Under the pieces are notes generated by a model. That model was not told the origin of the DNA, made no database searches, and worked only from the letters and a program-made list of their open reading frames with translations. The position numbers and the translations under genes are program-made. Of a stretch of DNA of 35,499 bases, positions 1-6,664 are shown piece after piece. The stretch's first letter is position 1. Every line of letters begins with the position of its first letter. Origin of the DNA: Candidatus Fibrimonadaceae bacterium (GTDB lineage Bacteria > Fibrobacterota > Fibrobacteria > Fibrobacterales > Fibrobacteraceae); assembly GCA_031281275.1 (NCBI GenBank), contig JAITFP010000033.1, positions 1 to 35,499 of the forward strand. Direction: 5' to 3'.

Positions 1-12
1 CCCACACCAACA

Positions 13-94
13 CCCCCAACCAAAAATTGTTTTATTTTCACACCTACGTTTCTGCCAACTGGTCACGCCATAGCTTGCGTTGGGGGCTTTTTTT
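13..94 (+). terminator. terminator-like hairpin with T-run
   Basis: CCCCCAAC (13-20) can pair with GTTGGGGG (79-86), and a seven-T run follows at 88-94. A more compact alternative pairs CCAAC (55-59) with GTTGG (79-83). The 3' stem followed by T7 looks like a rho-independent terminator. It may end a gene or a structured RNA that begins before the window. The 58-nt interior is unusually long for a simple terminator, so a small structured RNA is possible. Confidence 0.4.
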
Positions 95-102
95 CATTTG
101 GG

Positions 103-124
103 CCCCCCCCCCCCCCCCCCCCCC
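103..124. repeat. 22-nt poly-C homopolymer
   Basis: A run of 22 C follows GGG in an otherwise AT-rich upstream region. It lies 148 bp before the first FISUMP gene. It could be a slippage-prone (phase-variable) tract or an assembly or sequencing artefact. A frame through it would encode polyproline but has no family resemblance and no ribosome binding site, so I call no gene here. Positions 125-258 hold no recognisable gene. Confidence 0.8.
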
Positions 125-272
125 ATAACTCCTTATACTACAAGGACTTACGACTTTCTACTTACATTTTTAAAGAAAAATTGGGTAGCAAAAATTGCCC
201 AAAGCAGATTTTATTTAAAGAATTTCAAGCAATTCCGCTTGGGAATAACCCTAAATATAGGAGAAAATGTAT

Positions 273-1148
273 ATGAAAAAGATTAAAGCGATAGCTGTAT
301 CTTTGGTGTTCACCGTAACTTCGTGTGGCGGTGGTGGCGATGTTTCAACGGTAAAAAAAGGCAGACTTCAATTGTGTTCAACTTTTACGGTTGAAGAACT
401 GTTTGATGTTCTTTTGGAAAAACCAAAATGGCAACGCGTTACTGAAAATGGCATAGATTATGTAAATGTCAACGGAATTACCGCTGGCGGTGGAAAACCT
501 CAAAATGTGCTTGCACAGTTTTGGGTGAGGAATGAGGAATTTGGCGGTCAAGCATTTGAAATAGACGGAAAAAATGCGGATGGAGAAAACATAATAACAA
601 CGGCGTGTAACCGTACAGCAGATAAAGCAGCAGAAAAAGCTCGCGCTATTCAAGCAGACCCTATAAAAGATTCCCGTGATGGCAAAACATACAAGACCGT
701 GAAAATCGGCGAGCAGGTTTGGATGGCGGAAAATCTCAACATAGAAATGGGCAATTCCGTATGCTATGGTAATGACCCAGCCAACTGCCAGAAATATGGG
801 CGGCTTTATGATTGGAATACGGCTATGAAAGCTTGTCCAAAAGGTTGGCATTTGCCGAGCGATGATGAATTGGGGAAATTAGCTGGTAGAGGAGGAAAAT
901 ACTTAAAAGCAAAGAGCGGCTGGAATAATAATGGCAACGGAACGGACAATTACGGATTTTCCGCCCTTCCGGGCGGCCACGGCGGTTGGAATGGTTTCTT
1001 CAATGTCGGCAGCTACGGCTACTGGTGGAGTGCCTCCGAGAGCAATGACGACAGAGGCTACCGCTGGTACATACACTACAAATTCGTCGAGAATAGGTAC
1101 TACGAAATTAAGAGCAACTTGTTCAGTGTCCGTTGCTTGCAAGACTAA
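273..1148 (+). CDS. FISUMP-domain lipoprotein
   Basis: This 291-aa lipoprotein has a signal peptide with a lipobox ending in Cys18 (TVTSC) and a glycine stretch right after it. Residues about 30-110 form a domain I do not recognise. Residues about 130-291 are a FISUMP domain with the family landmarks: DGKTYKTVKIG, QVWMAENLN, YGRLYDW, CPKGWHLPSDDE, GFSALPGG, YWWSASE and a terminal SVRCL. FISUMP proteins are a large, mostly exported paralogous family of Fibrobacter with no established biochemical function. I chose ATG 273 over ATG 267 because AGGAGA (259-264) is 8 nt from 273 but only 2 nt from 267. It is the first gene of a same-strand array, and a hairpin repeat follows it. Confidence 0.85.
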   Translation: MKKIKAIAVSLVFTVTSCGGGGDVSTVKKGRLQLCSTFTVEELFDVLLEKPKWQRVTENGIDYVNVNGITAGGGKPQNVLAQFWVRNEEFGGQAFEIDGKNADGENIITTACNRTADKAAEKARAIQADPIKDSRDGKTYKTVKIGEQVWMAENLNIEMGNSVCYGNDPANCQKYGRLYDWNTAMKACPKGWHLPSDDELGKLAGRGGKYLKAKSGWNNNGNGTDNYGFSALPGGHGGWNGFFNVGSYGYWWSASESNDDRGYRWYIHYKFVENRYYEIKSNLFSVRCLQD

Positions 1149-1188
1149 GGCGAAGCACGTCGCTAGCGAAGCGGTGTTGTTGAAATAA

Positions 1189-1256
1189 TTTGCAGTTGTG
1201 CAAAAACCTTGTCAAGTCCTGTGTTCCCAAGGATTGGCAGAGTAAACAAAGGGGGA
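1189..1256 (+). repeat. FISUMP-array intergenic repeat, copy A
   Basis: This is the most diverged of four copies. Hairpin 1 is TTTGCA (1189-1194) with TGCAAA (1199-1204), loop GTTG. Its stem sequence differs from the other copies although the fold is kept. Hairpin 2 pairs GTCAA near 1211 with TTGGC near 1234. The tail (GTAAACAAAGGGGG) runs into the leader of the next gene. Confidence 0.75.
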
Positions 1257-1272
1257 AAAAATGGAGTTGAAA

Positions 1273-2361
1273 ATGAACAAAACAGCAATAATAGCATTGC
1301 TAATCTGCACAGCGGTTTTCGCACAGCAAAAAGGTTCTTTTACCGATGCAAGGGATAAAAAAACCTATAAAACGGTTACCATAGGTACCCAGACTTGGAT
1401 GGCTCAGAATTTGGATTACGGAGGCAAAAATGACGATATTGGCGCATGCCCCGGCAAGAAAGCTGAAAACTGCAAGAAATACGGAACATTATATACTTGG
1501 AAAGAAGCAAAGGAAGTTTGCCCTGCTGGTTGGCATTTGCCTACTATGGATGAATGGAAAATCCTTGTGAAATTCGCTGGCGGAGCGGAAATTGCAGGGA
1601 AAAAGCTAAAATCTAAAAGCGAGTGGAAAGCCTCAGATGCGGCGGAGCGGCGTAAACATGATGCGATTAATAAGTCCAGGAACGATTGGGAAGCAGAGGA
1701 ACGTATACGTAACACTCCTACCATAACTTTTTGCAAATACACAACAGAGGAAACAACTGCTCGCGGCAATGTTATAAAGACAGAACACGATGATTGCGTC
1801 ACGGATGAATTCGGCTTTTCCGCCCTGCCGATTGGTGGTGGCAATGGCTGTAGTATTCCTCGCTCTCAATACGGCGGCTGGTGGACTGCTACGGAAGACC
1901 GTAACGAGATGAGCAACTCCATCGCCGCCTACTACATTCAAATGAGCAACGATGAAAATGGAGTGTGGTTATCCAACTACTACTGCAAAACGTTGAACGG
2001 TGTTCGTTGCATTAAGAACGCAGGAGCAGCTACGCAGAACGCCATTCCAGAGGCAACAGCGAAAGCAACGCAAACTGAAACAACGATAGTTCAAAATCAA
2101 ACCCAAGAACAACAAGTTAAAACATTCAAACCCTCTTTTGACTGTGCCAAAGCCTCCACCCCCACGGAAAATGCTATATGCTCCGATGCCGATTTAGCAA
2201 AATTGGATAACACCCTCAACAGAGAATACTCAAAAGCTAGTTCCGTTTGCAAACAAGGGCAAAAAGAATGGGTAAGCAATAGAAACACTTGCTCGTCAAA
2301 TATTCAATGCTTGAGAAATTCTTACATATTGAGAATACAGGTACTTAAAAGTTGTCAGTAA
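1273..2361 (+). CDS. secreted FISUMP protein with C-terminal LprI-like domain
   Basis: The protein has a Sec signal peptide (MNKTAIIALLICTAVFAQQ; no lipobox Cys), then FISUMP features: KTYKTVTIGTQTWMAQNLDY, CPAGWHLPTMDEW, GFSALPIGG, GGWWTATE and LNGVRCIKN. A Gln/Thr-rich linker leads to a Cys-rich C-terminal domain of about 70 residues. That domain fits the LprI/DUF1311 family: FDCAKA, TENAIC, LAKLDNTLNREY, KQGQKEW, RNTC, SNIQCLRNSY. LprI-type domains include lysozyme-inhibitor-like lipoproteins, but function here is not established. The FISUMP domain carries an insertion of roughly 50 polar residues before GFSALP. ATG 1273 has GGAG 6 nt upstream; ATG 1261 would add four residues and cannot be excluded. 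Confidence 0.85.
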   Translation: MNKTAIIALLICTAVFAQQKGSFTDARDKKTYKTVTIGTQTWMAQNLDYGGKNDDIGACPGKKAENCKKYGTLYTWKEAKEVCPAGWHLPTMDEWKILVKFAGGAEIAGKKLKSKSEWKASDAAERRKHDAINKSRNDWEAEERIRNTPTITFCKYTTEETTARGNVIKTEHDDCVTDEFGFSALPIGGGNGCSIPRSQYGGWWTATEDRNEMSNSIAAYYIQMSNDENGVWLSNYYCKTLNGVRCIKNAGAATQNAIPEATAKATQTETTIVQNQTQEQQVKTFKPSFDCAKASTPTENAICSDADLAKLDNTLNREYSKASSVCKQGQKEWVSNRNTCSSNIQCLRNSYILRIQVLKSCQ

Positions 2362-2365
2362 GGCA

Positions 2366-2439
2366 AACTCCGTGCCGCTAACGGCACAAACCTTGTCAAG
2401 TTCCGTGTTCCCAGGATTTGGCAGGGCAAACAAAGTGGG
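2366..2439 (+). repeat. FISUMP-array intergenic repeat, copy B
   Basis: Hairpin 1 is GTGCC (2372-2376) with GGCAC (2383-2387). Hairpin 2 is TGTCAA (2394-2399) with TTGGCA (2418-2423). The core is nearly identical to copies C and D, and the copy ends at the leader of the next FISUMP gene. Confidence 0.85.
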
Positions 2440-2454
2440 ATGGAGAAAATGGAT

Positions 2455-3012
2455 ATGAGCAAATTCAGTTCTAATTTACCATTGTGGCAGCCAGTACAGA
2501 TATTCGAACAGTTCATAGATGATAGGGACTGCCAATCTTATAGGTTTGCCAAGATAGGCACACAAACGTGGATGGTCGAGAACTTGGCTTTCGAAATAAC
2601 GCCTGGGTCGAAAATATACAGAGATGATCCTGCTAACTTAACAAAATACGGTAGGCTTTATGACTTTGAAACGGCTAAGAAAGCTTGCCCTAGAGGTTGG
2701 CACTTGCCTTGTAAGGAAGAGTGGGAAAAACTGATAAATTTTTCCAGATCTCCTGATAGCAATGATTTTAAAGTACCTGAAGCTTGGAAAGAGAATCGCA
2801 AAGGAGACACCCTCGGCTTTGCTGCTCTGCCTGGTGGCTACTGCGATTCCGATGGTTTCCACGATGTCGGCAAAGTCGGCTATTGGTGGGTTGCCCCTGA
2901 CAATAGTGGCAACGCCTACCGCCTGCGCATATCCTACAACTACGATGATATCCTCTACAACGAATTCGATAAGAACAGCTTGCTTAGCGTTCGTTGCGTG
3001 AAAGATTGTTAA
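2455..3012 (+). CDS. FISUMP-domain protein without signal peptide
   Basis: This protein of about 185 aa is almost entirely FISUMP domain: FIDDRDCQSYRFAKIG, QTWMVENLAFE, YGRLYDFETA, CPRGWHLPCKEEW, GFAALPGGY, YWWVAPD and LLSVRCVKDC. Unlike its neighbours it has no signal peptide or lipobox from any of the three closely spaced ATGs (2440, 2449, 2455). I chose 2455 because GGAG (2442-2445) is 9 nt upstream. The leader GGAGAAAATGNATATG is the same as that of the first gene in the window. The domain may have been joined to a new 5' end by recombination at the intergenic repeat, leaving it without an export signal. It could therefore be cytoplasmic or non-functional. Confidence 0.8.
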   Translation: MSKFSSNLPLWQPVQIFEQFIDDRDCQSYRFAKIGTQTWMVENLAFEITPGSKIYRDDPANLTKYGRLYDFETAKKACPRGWHLPCKEEWEKLINFSRSPDSNDFKVPEAWKENRKGDTLGFAALPGGYCDSDGFHDVGKVGYWWVAPDNSGNAYRLRISYNYDDILYNEFDKNSLLSVRCVKDC

Positions 3013-3017
3013 AAATA

Positions 3018-3085
3018 GTGCCACTAACGGCACAACCCAGCCAACTCCCGTATTCCCAAGGATTTGGCAGGGTAAACAAAAGGGG
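3018..3085 (+). repeat. FISUMP-array intergenic repeat, copy C
   Basis: Hairpin 1 is GTGCC (3018-3022) with GGCAC (3029-3033). Hairpin 2 is GCCAA (3040-3044) with TTGGC (3064-3068). The copy starts within a few bases of the preceding stop codon and continues as GGTAAACAAAAGGGGGAAAA toward the next gene. Confidence 0.85.
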
Positions 3086-3110
3086 GAAAACATAACCTGA
3101 GGAGGTTAAA

Positions 3111-3857
3111 ATGAAAAAAATAGTAGCAGCATTCACCATAATCGTGATTTCTTTGGTATCTTGCGGAACCAATTATGAACCAGCGGTGGTATCTGGATTC
3201 CTCATTGAACAAATAGCCAAATGGATCAGCTCTCAGAAGCAATACGTTTTGACAAACGCCAAAGCAGGCTCTGATGCAGAAATAGGCTATAAATTTGAAA
3301 GTGTCAATAAAGAAATGGGACCAAAAATACTAGATTCTTATTTCAAGCAAGAAACCATCATTAACGGAAACCTTGCCACTTTTAAAATCACAGCAAAAAA
3401 AACTATTGGTGATTGCAAAAAGGGAATATGGACTATCATCCATAACGCTGCCAATCCTGCTAACCCCTATAGAGTTGTTATTGAGGGAGAGAATTGTGAG
3501 GCTTTAATTCCGAATCTCTGCAACTATGCCAGCAGTCGCAAATGTGGTATGGAAGAAGTAAAAGACCCCGTTGAGGAAGCAAAAGCGGAATTGGAAGCTG
3601 CGGCTGAAAAATGGATTAAAGAGGACAAAGCAGCGGCTAATACTCAAACTTTTACTTTTACCAAAGAGGGTGAAGAAGCACGTATTTGGAGAGCAACTAG
3701 CAAAGTGAAAATAGGCGATTGCCCAGCCAAAAGCGTTTGGGAGCTTTGGTCTGATGAATGCGAAACAGGAAACAATCCCCCAAAGAATAAGAATTGCAAA
3801 TCCATAACTCCAAAGGTAATTACCAATTATAAAGGCGGTAGTGGTGATGGGTGTTAA
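3111..3857 (+). CDS. lipoprotein with an internal duplication, function unknown
   Basis: The 248-aa protein has a lipoprotein signal with lipobox ISLVSC (Cys18), and AGGAGG lies 5 nt before ATG 3111. Two halves share a motif: KKTIGDCKKGIWTI near residue 100 and SKVKIGDCPAKSVWELW near residue 205. Each is preceded by a Phe/Thr-rich strand (TFKIT; TFTFT) and followed by a Cys-containing segment, which suggests an internally duplicated domain held by disulfides. A charged helix (EEAKAELEAAAEKWIKEDKA) links the halves. It sits in the FISUMP array between repeat copies C and D but carries no FISUMP domain. I do not recognise the family. Confidence 0.75.
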   Translation: MKKIVAAFTIIVISLVSCGTNYEPAVVSGFLIEQIAKWISSQKQYVLTNAKAGSDAEIGYKFESVNKEMGPKILDSYFKQETIINGNLATFKITAKKTIGDCKKGIWTIIHNAANPANPYRVVIEGENCEALIPNLCNYASSRKCGMEEVKDPVEEAKAELEAAAEKWIKEDKAAANTQTFTFTKEGEEARIWRATSKVKIGDCPAKSVWELWSDECETGNNPPKNKNCKSITPKVITNYKGGSGDGC

Positions 3858-3886
3858 ATAATTGCGGTTATAAATCACTCCCCAAA

Positions 3887-3957
3887 AACTCCGTGCCACT
3901 AACGGCACAAACTTTGCCAACTTCCGTGTTCCCAAGGATTTGGCAGGGCAACCAAAA
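3887..3957 (+). repeat. FISUMP-array intergenic repeat, copy D (array end)
   Basis: Hairpin 1 is GTGCC (3893-3897) with GGCAC (3904-3908). Hairpin 2 is TGCCAA (3915-3920) with TTGGCA (3940-3945). This copy is not followed by an intact gene, which suggests a lost or decayed last cassette. Confidence 0.85.
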
Positions 3958-4159
3958 CAAAGTCGAGATGATATTATAAAAAGTGTCAAGATAGGATGTT
4001 ATACTAATAGTAAAGATCTGGCTTTTAATGGAAAAAGAAATAGGAAAGGGAAAAATGATGAGAAACAAAAGTTTAGCATATCCTGAAAATCCTTTAATCG
4101 GGTGAATCGGGGTTCCAGACAAGGTAAATTTGGTTATCGTGCGTTTGGGAGTGGTTTCA
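3958..4159 (+). other. stretch without a convincing gene after the last array repeat
   Basis: There is a purine-rich ribosome-binding-like run (AGGAAAGGG, about 4042-4050) followed by ATGATG at 4055, but the frame closes after 16 codons. A second frame through 3960-4085 is open but has no start. It may be the decayed remnant of an array gene. Nothing else was recognised. Confidence 0.3.
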
Positions 4160-4567
4160 CTACGCTATTTGAATTTCCGCCTTAGCAATTTTCGCTACGC
4201 TCTGTGCAAATTCCAAAAACATTTTGGCTTTTTCCTGCGTAGGAATAGAACCGTCTGCCAAAAAATTAACTTTGCTAGGATAACGAGATTCTACATATAA
4301 ACCATTTATATCTTCTAACATTATCTCATCTATATTCCAGTCTTTTATCTCTTTAACTTTCAAATACAACTCTGTCAAATCGTGCGTTTTTCTAAAAAAG
4401 ATATTTTTCATCGTCAAAAAAGCTTTCAAATACTTCTCAACCGCCTGTTGGCAATGAAAAACAACTTCACCTGTAAATTCTGGTCTAGTAAATAAAAATT
4501 CCGCAGCCCCTAAATCCTTGTCTGCAAAAAATGTCCAAGCCTGCGGATTAGACACGCTATTTTCCAT
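4160..4567 (-). CDS. hepT: HEPN-domain protein (toxin of HEPN/MNT pair)
   Basis: This 135-aa protein fits the HEPN family (PF05168 type). The typical helix VVFHCQQAVEKYLKAFL lies at residues 36-52 and FRKTHDL at 58-64, the latter holding the Arg and His expected of the HEPN RNase signature. It is the second gene of a pair: its ATG overlaps the end of the nucleotidyltransferase gene by 11 nt. In characterised HEPN/MNT pairs the HEPN protein is an RNase toxin and the nucleotidyltransferase neutralises it by modifying it with AMP. The role here is inferred from family and gene order. The symbol is used in the general sense. Confidence 0.8.
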   Translation of the reverse strand: MENSVSNPQAWTFFADKDLGAAEFLFTRPEFTGEVVFHCQQAVEKYLKAFLTMKNIFFRKTHDLTELYLKVKEIKDWNIDEIMLEDINGLYVESRYPSKVNFLADGSIPTQEKAKMFLEFAQSVAKIAKAEIQIA

Positions 4568-4895
4568 AAAGTTCCTTGCCTGTTTCCTCTATTTCCCTAA
4601 CAAAAAAATCCCCTACATCTTTTAAATATTTATATTCAGCTTTTGAATAAACTATTATATCCATAGGAAAATCTTTGCGAATTTCGCGAATGGATTTATT
4701 TATAGGTCGCCTTCTATCTAATCTTTCCTCAATATTTTTTGCAAATTCATCGTTATCTAAAATAACAACCAAATCTATATCACTATCCTCATTCGCAGTT
4801 CCCTTTGCATAAGAACCGAATAAAATAATCTTATAGACATTTAAACCTATAAGGCATTGAACTATTTTAGATATTACATCAGCGGATAGAGACAT
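4557..4895 (-). CDS. mntA: minimal nucleotidyltransferase (MNT antitoxin)
   Basis: This 112-aa protein has the polymerase-beta-type nucleotidyltransferase signature: ILFGSYAKGT at residues 24-33 (Gly27, Ser28) followed by SDIDLVV with metal-binding Asp39 and Asp41. It is the first gene of the HEPN/MNT pair and probably the antitoxin that adenylylates its partner. The gene has no Shine-Dalgarno sequence. A TATATT box ends 7 nt before the ATG, so the transcript is probably leaderless. Confidence 0.82.
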   Translation of the reverse strand: MSLSADVISKIVQCLIGLNVYKIILFGSYAKGTANEDSDIDLVVILDNDEFAKNIEERLDRRRPINKSIREIRKDFPMDIIVYSKAEYKYLKDVGDFFVREIEETGKELYGK

Positions 4896-4902
4896 ATTTG
4901 GA

Positions 4903-4908
4903 AATATA
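4903..4908 (-). promoter_or_regulatory. -10 box (TATATT) of the MNT/HEPN pair
   Basis: TATATT on the minus strand ends 7 nt before ATG 4895. This spacing would place the transcription start at or next to the start codon. Confidence 0.5.
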
Positions 4909-4937
4909 GTAAATTCGCCACCAAATCTATTTCGCCA

Positions 4938-5795
4938 TTAAGCCACTTTTACGCTATACTTCGCCAACAAATCCTGAATAGATGCGTTTTGCACAGACGA
5001 TTTCGCTTTGCCTGTAAAATTCGTAAACCAATCATGAACGGACTCACCTTTTATTACAAGAGACTGAACTGCGTTCACGTGTAAAAGTTCGTAATAATCA
5101 AGTTTTGGCTGACCAGGAGCTGCTACGCTAGAAGGAGATTGAGCCTGTAATTGAGGATGTAATTGAGCACTAATAGCTCTCATATTTTTCTCATTTTCTA
5201 CCCAAAAATTCAATGTATTCTCATCACGCATTTCATTTTCACGTATATTTTCATTTATTGAATCCATAAACGCTTTTGCTTTTTCTGGGTCATTAAAGTA
5301 GTTTTCTGCTATATATTCTGCTAGTTTTTGACCCGCTGCCCTGCTATTAACAGTCGATTCTAACTCTTTAAAGGTAGTTTCGCCGCTATAACTAACATTA
5401 AGGAGACGCTCGGAAGGGCTAGCGTTAACCATAAATATTGACTGCTTTATCAAGTTAGCCGCATAATCACTGTCTTTTAAATCATCGGCAGCTACCAAAG
5501 AATCGCCAAACCTGAATAAAGTGTTAGGATGCGATGCCCTATATTCATCATCTATTATACAGAGTGCTTTAGAAATATCAAGAGATGTGCCGATTTTAAA
5601 AGGTGCTTCTCTCATATTATCCCGCGAAATGCGGGTATTTTCATCAGAAAGTTTTTTCCCTTCTTCACTTATTTCAACGGAGTCTTTCTTGGCTTGCTCG
5701 CTTGCACCTAGTTTGTCTGGTGCATTGGAGGAGTGGTGGCGGGCGGATGCTATTTCGGAAGAGTGTCTATGCTCCACCGCGGTTGAAATATTCAT
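4938..5795 (-). CDS. hypothetical protein, 285 aa
   Basis: No family recognised. There is no signal peptide or membrane segment. The first 70 residues are polar and rich in Ser, His and Glu, with KKDSVEISEEGKKLS near residues 36-50. This resembles short N-terminal motifs seen in various putative motility-associated or secreted bacterial proteins; the likeness is weak. The middle (about 80-200) is acidic and predicted helical; a Gln/Pro/Ser-rich linker lies near 215-230. GAGGA lies upstream of ATG 5795. It is a single gene, divergent from iorB, with 43 bp separating it from the MNT gene downstream. Confidence 0.6.
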   Translation of the reverse strand: MNISTAVEHRHSSEIASARHHSSNAPDKLGASEQAKKDSVEISEEGKKLSDENTRISRDNMREAPFKIGTSLDISKALCIIDDEYRASHPNTLFRFGDSLVAADDLKDSDYAANLIKQSIFMVNASPSERLLNVSYSGETTFKELESTVNSRAAGQKLAEYIAENYFNDPEKAKAFMDSINENIRENEMRDENTLNFWVENEKNMRAISAQLHPQLQAQSPSSVAAPGQPKLDYYELLHVNAVQSLVIKGESVHDWFTNFTGKAKSSVQNASIQDLLAKYSVKVA

Positions 5796-5885
5796 TGTAA
5801 ATCCTCATAGTTAAATGGTTACATAATGGTTATAGGCATAAATAGAGAAAAACTTTAGGATTTTTTGTATTTTTCCGTAAATTTC

Positions 5886-5891
5886 TATATT
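5886..5891 (+). promoter_or_regulatory. -10 box (TATATT) of iorB
   Basis: TATATT is followed by only CCATAA and then ATG 5898. No ribosome binding site is present, which is consistent with a leaderless iorB message. Confidence 0.55.
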
Positions 5892-5897
5892 CCATAA

Positions 5898-6476
5898 ATG
5901 AACTTCAACATATTAATAGCAGGCGTTGGCGGTCAGGGCACACTTCTTGCGAGCAAAATTTTTGGCAACTATGCACAGTTGATAGGCAAAGACTGCAAAG
6001 TATCCGAAGTGCATGGAATGGCTCAACGCGGCGGTAGTGTTGTGACTTATGTTAGAATTGCAGACAAAGTTTATAGCCCCTTGTTTGATAAAAAGCAAGC
6101 CGATGTTGTGCTGGCTTTTGAGGAACTTGAAGCCTTGCGTTCTGCGGGGTATGTTAAAGACGATGGGATTATCGTTGTCAATAAGCAGAATATATATCCA
6201 ATGCCGTGCGCTTTGGGTTTAGCGGAATATCCTAGTGATATTTACGAACAGTTGGCTGAATATAAGGCTACTATTCACAAGATAGATGCGATTAGCATCG
6301 CTACCAAATTGAATAATATTCGCACGGTTAATATCGCTATGCTCGGTTTTTGTGCTGCGGTGTTGAAGTTTGAGAAAGATGTTTTTGTTGAGGCGATAAA
6401 GAGAAGTGTGGGCGAGGCTACGCTGGAGGTTAATTTGAAGGCGTTTGAGGGGGGTTATTCAAGGAGGTTTTTATGA
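5898..6476 (+). CDS. iorB: indolepyruvate oxidoreductase subunit beta
   Basis: The 192-aa protein matches IorB, the gamma-type subunit of the ferredoxin-dependent indolepyruvate oxidoreductase, which decarboxylates aryl pyruvates to aryl-CoA. Landmarks are IAGVGGQGTLLASKI at residues 7-21 and EVHGMAQRGGSV near 37-48. Length is normal for the family. The large subunit iorA (thiamine diphosphate and ferredoxin domains) is not in this window, so it is encoded elsewhere or outside the edge. A 63-codon gene overlaps the stop codon by ATGA. Confidence is high for the family; a related 2-oxoacid oxidoreductase gamma subunit is the alternative. Confidence 0.88.
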   Translation: MNFNILIAGVGGQGTLLASKIFGNYAQLIGKDCKVSEVHGMAQRGGSVVTYVRIADKVYSPLFDKKQADVVLAFEELEALRSAGYVKDDGIIVVNKQNIYPMPCALGLAEYPSDIYEQLAEYKATIHKIDAISIATKLNNIRTVNIAMLGFCAAVLKFEKDVFVEAIKRSVGEATLEVNLKAFEGGYSRRFL

Positions 6477-6664
6477 AAATTAGTTGGGATATAGAAAAAC
6501 TCAAAAGTGTTTATGGGAATGAAAAGAAGTCTCAGACTAAGCCTTTTGTAGTTCCGGGGCAAGATACTGCCAAGACAGACAATAAAAAAATCACTTGGAG
6601 CATGGAGACAATTAAAGATGTTTACGAGCCTGAGAAAATATCGCAGACTTCTAAGAAAAAATAG
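6473..6664 (+). CDS. micro-protein made of two copies of a 20-residue repeat
   Basis: This 63-aa protein starts at ATG 6473 inside the iorB stop (ATGA overlap), so translation is probably coupled. Residues 3-22 (ISWDIEKLKSVYGNEKKSQT) and 40-59 (ITWSMETIKDVYEPEKISQT) are clear copies of one motif: I-[ST]-W-x-[IM]-E-x-[LI]-K-x-V-Y-x-x-E-K-x-S-Q-T. A 17-residue Pro/Lys linker separates them and the C-terminus is lysine-rich. There is no signal peptide or membrane segment. The repeat looks like a short helical peptide motif that could bind a partner twice. The family is unknown to me. It converges with the prepilin peptidase gene and overlaps its end by 14 nt. Confidence 0.7.
   Translation: MKISWDIEKLKSVYGNEKKSQTKPFVVPGQDTAKTDNKKITWSMETIKDVYEPEKISQTSKKK

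Noticed and set aside
80-286. 68-codon frame with a polyproline stretch
   Set aside because: It is produced by translating the C22 tract, has no ribosome binding site and overlaps the leader of the FISUMP gene.
1189-3957. FISUMP-array repeats as integron attC sites
   Set aside because: They have inverted repeats and flank one-gene cassettes, but I find no paired RYYYAAC and GTTRRRY core sites and no integrase gene in the window.
4055-4105. 16-codon frame with a good ribosome binding site after repeat copy D
   Set aside because: Too short to support as a gene without conservation data; reported only as a possible remnant.
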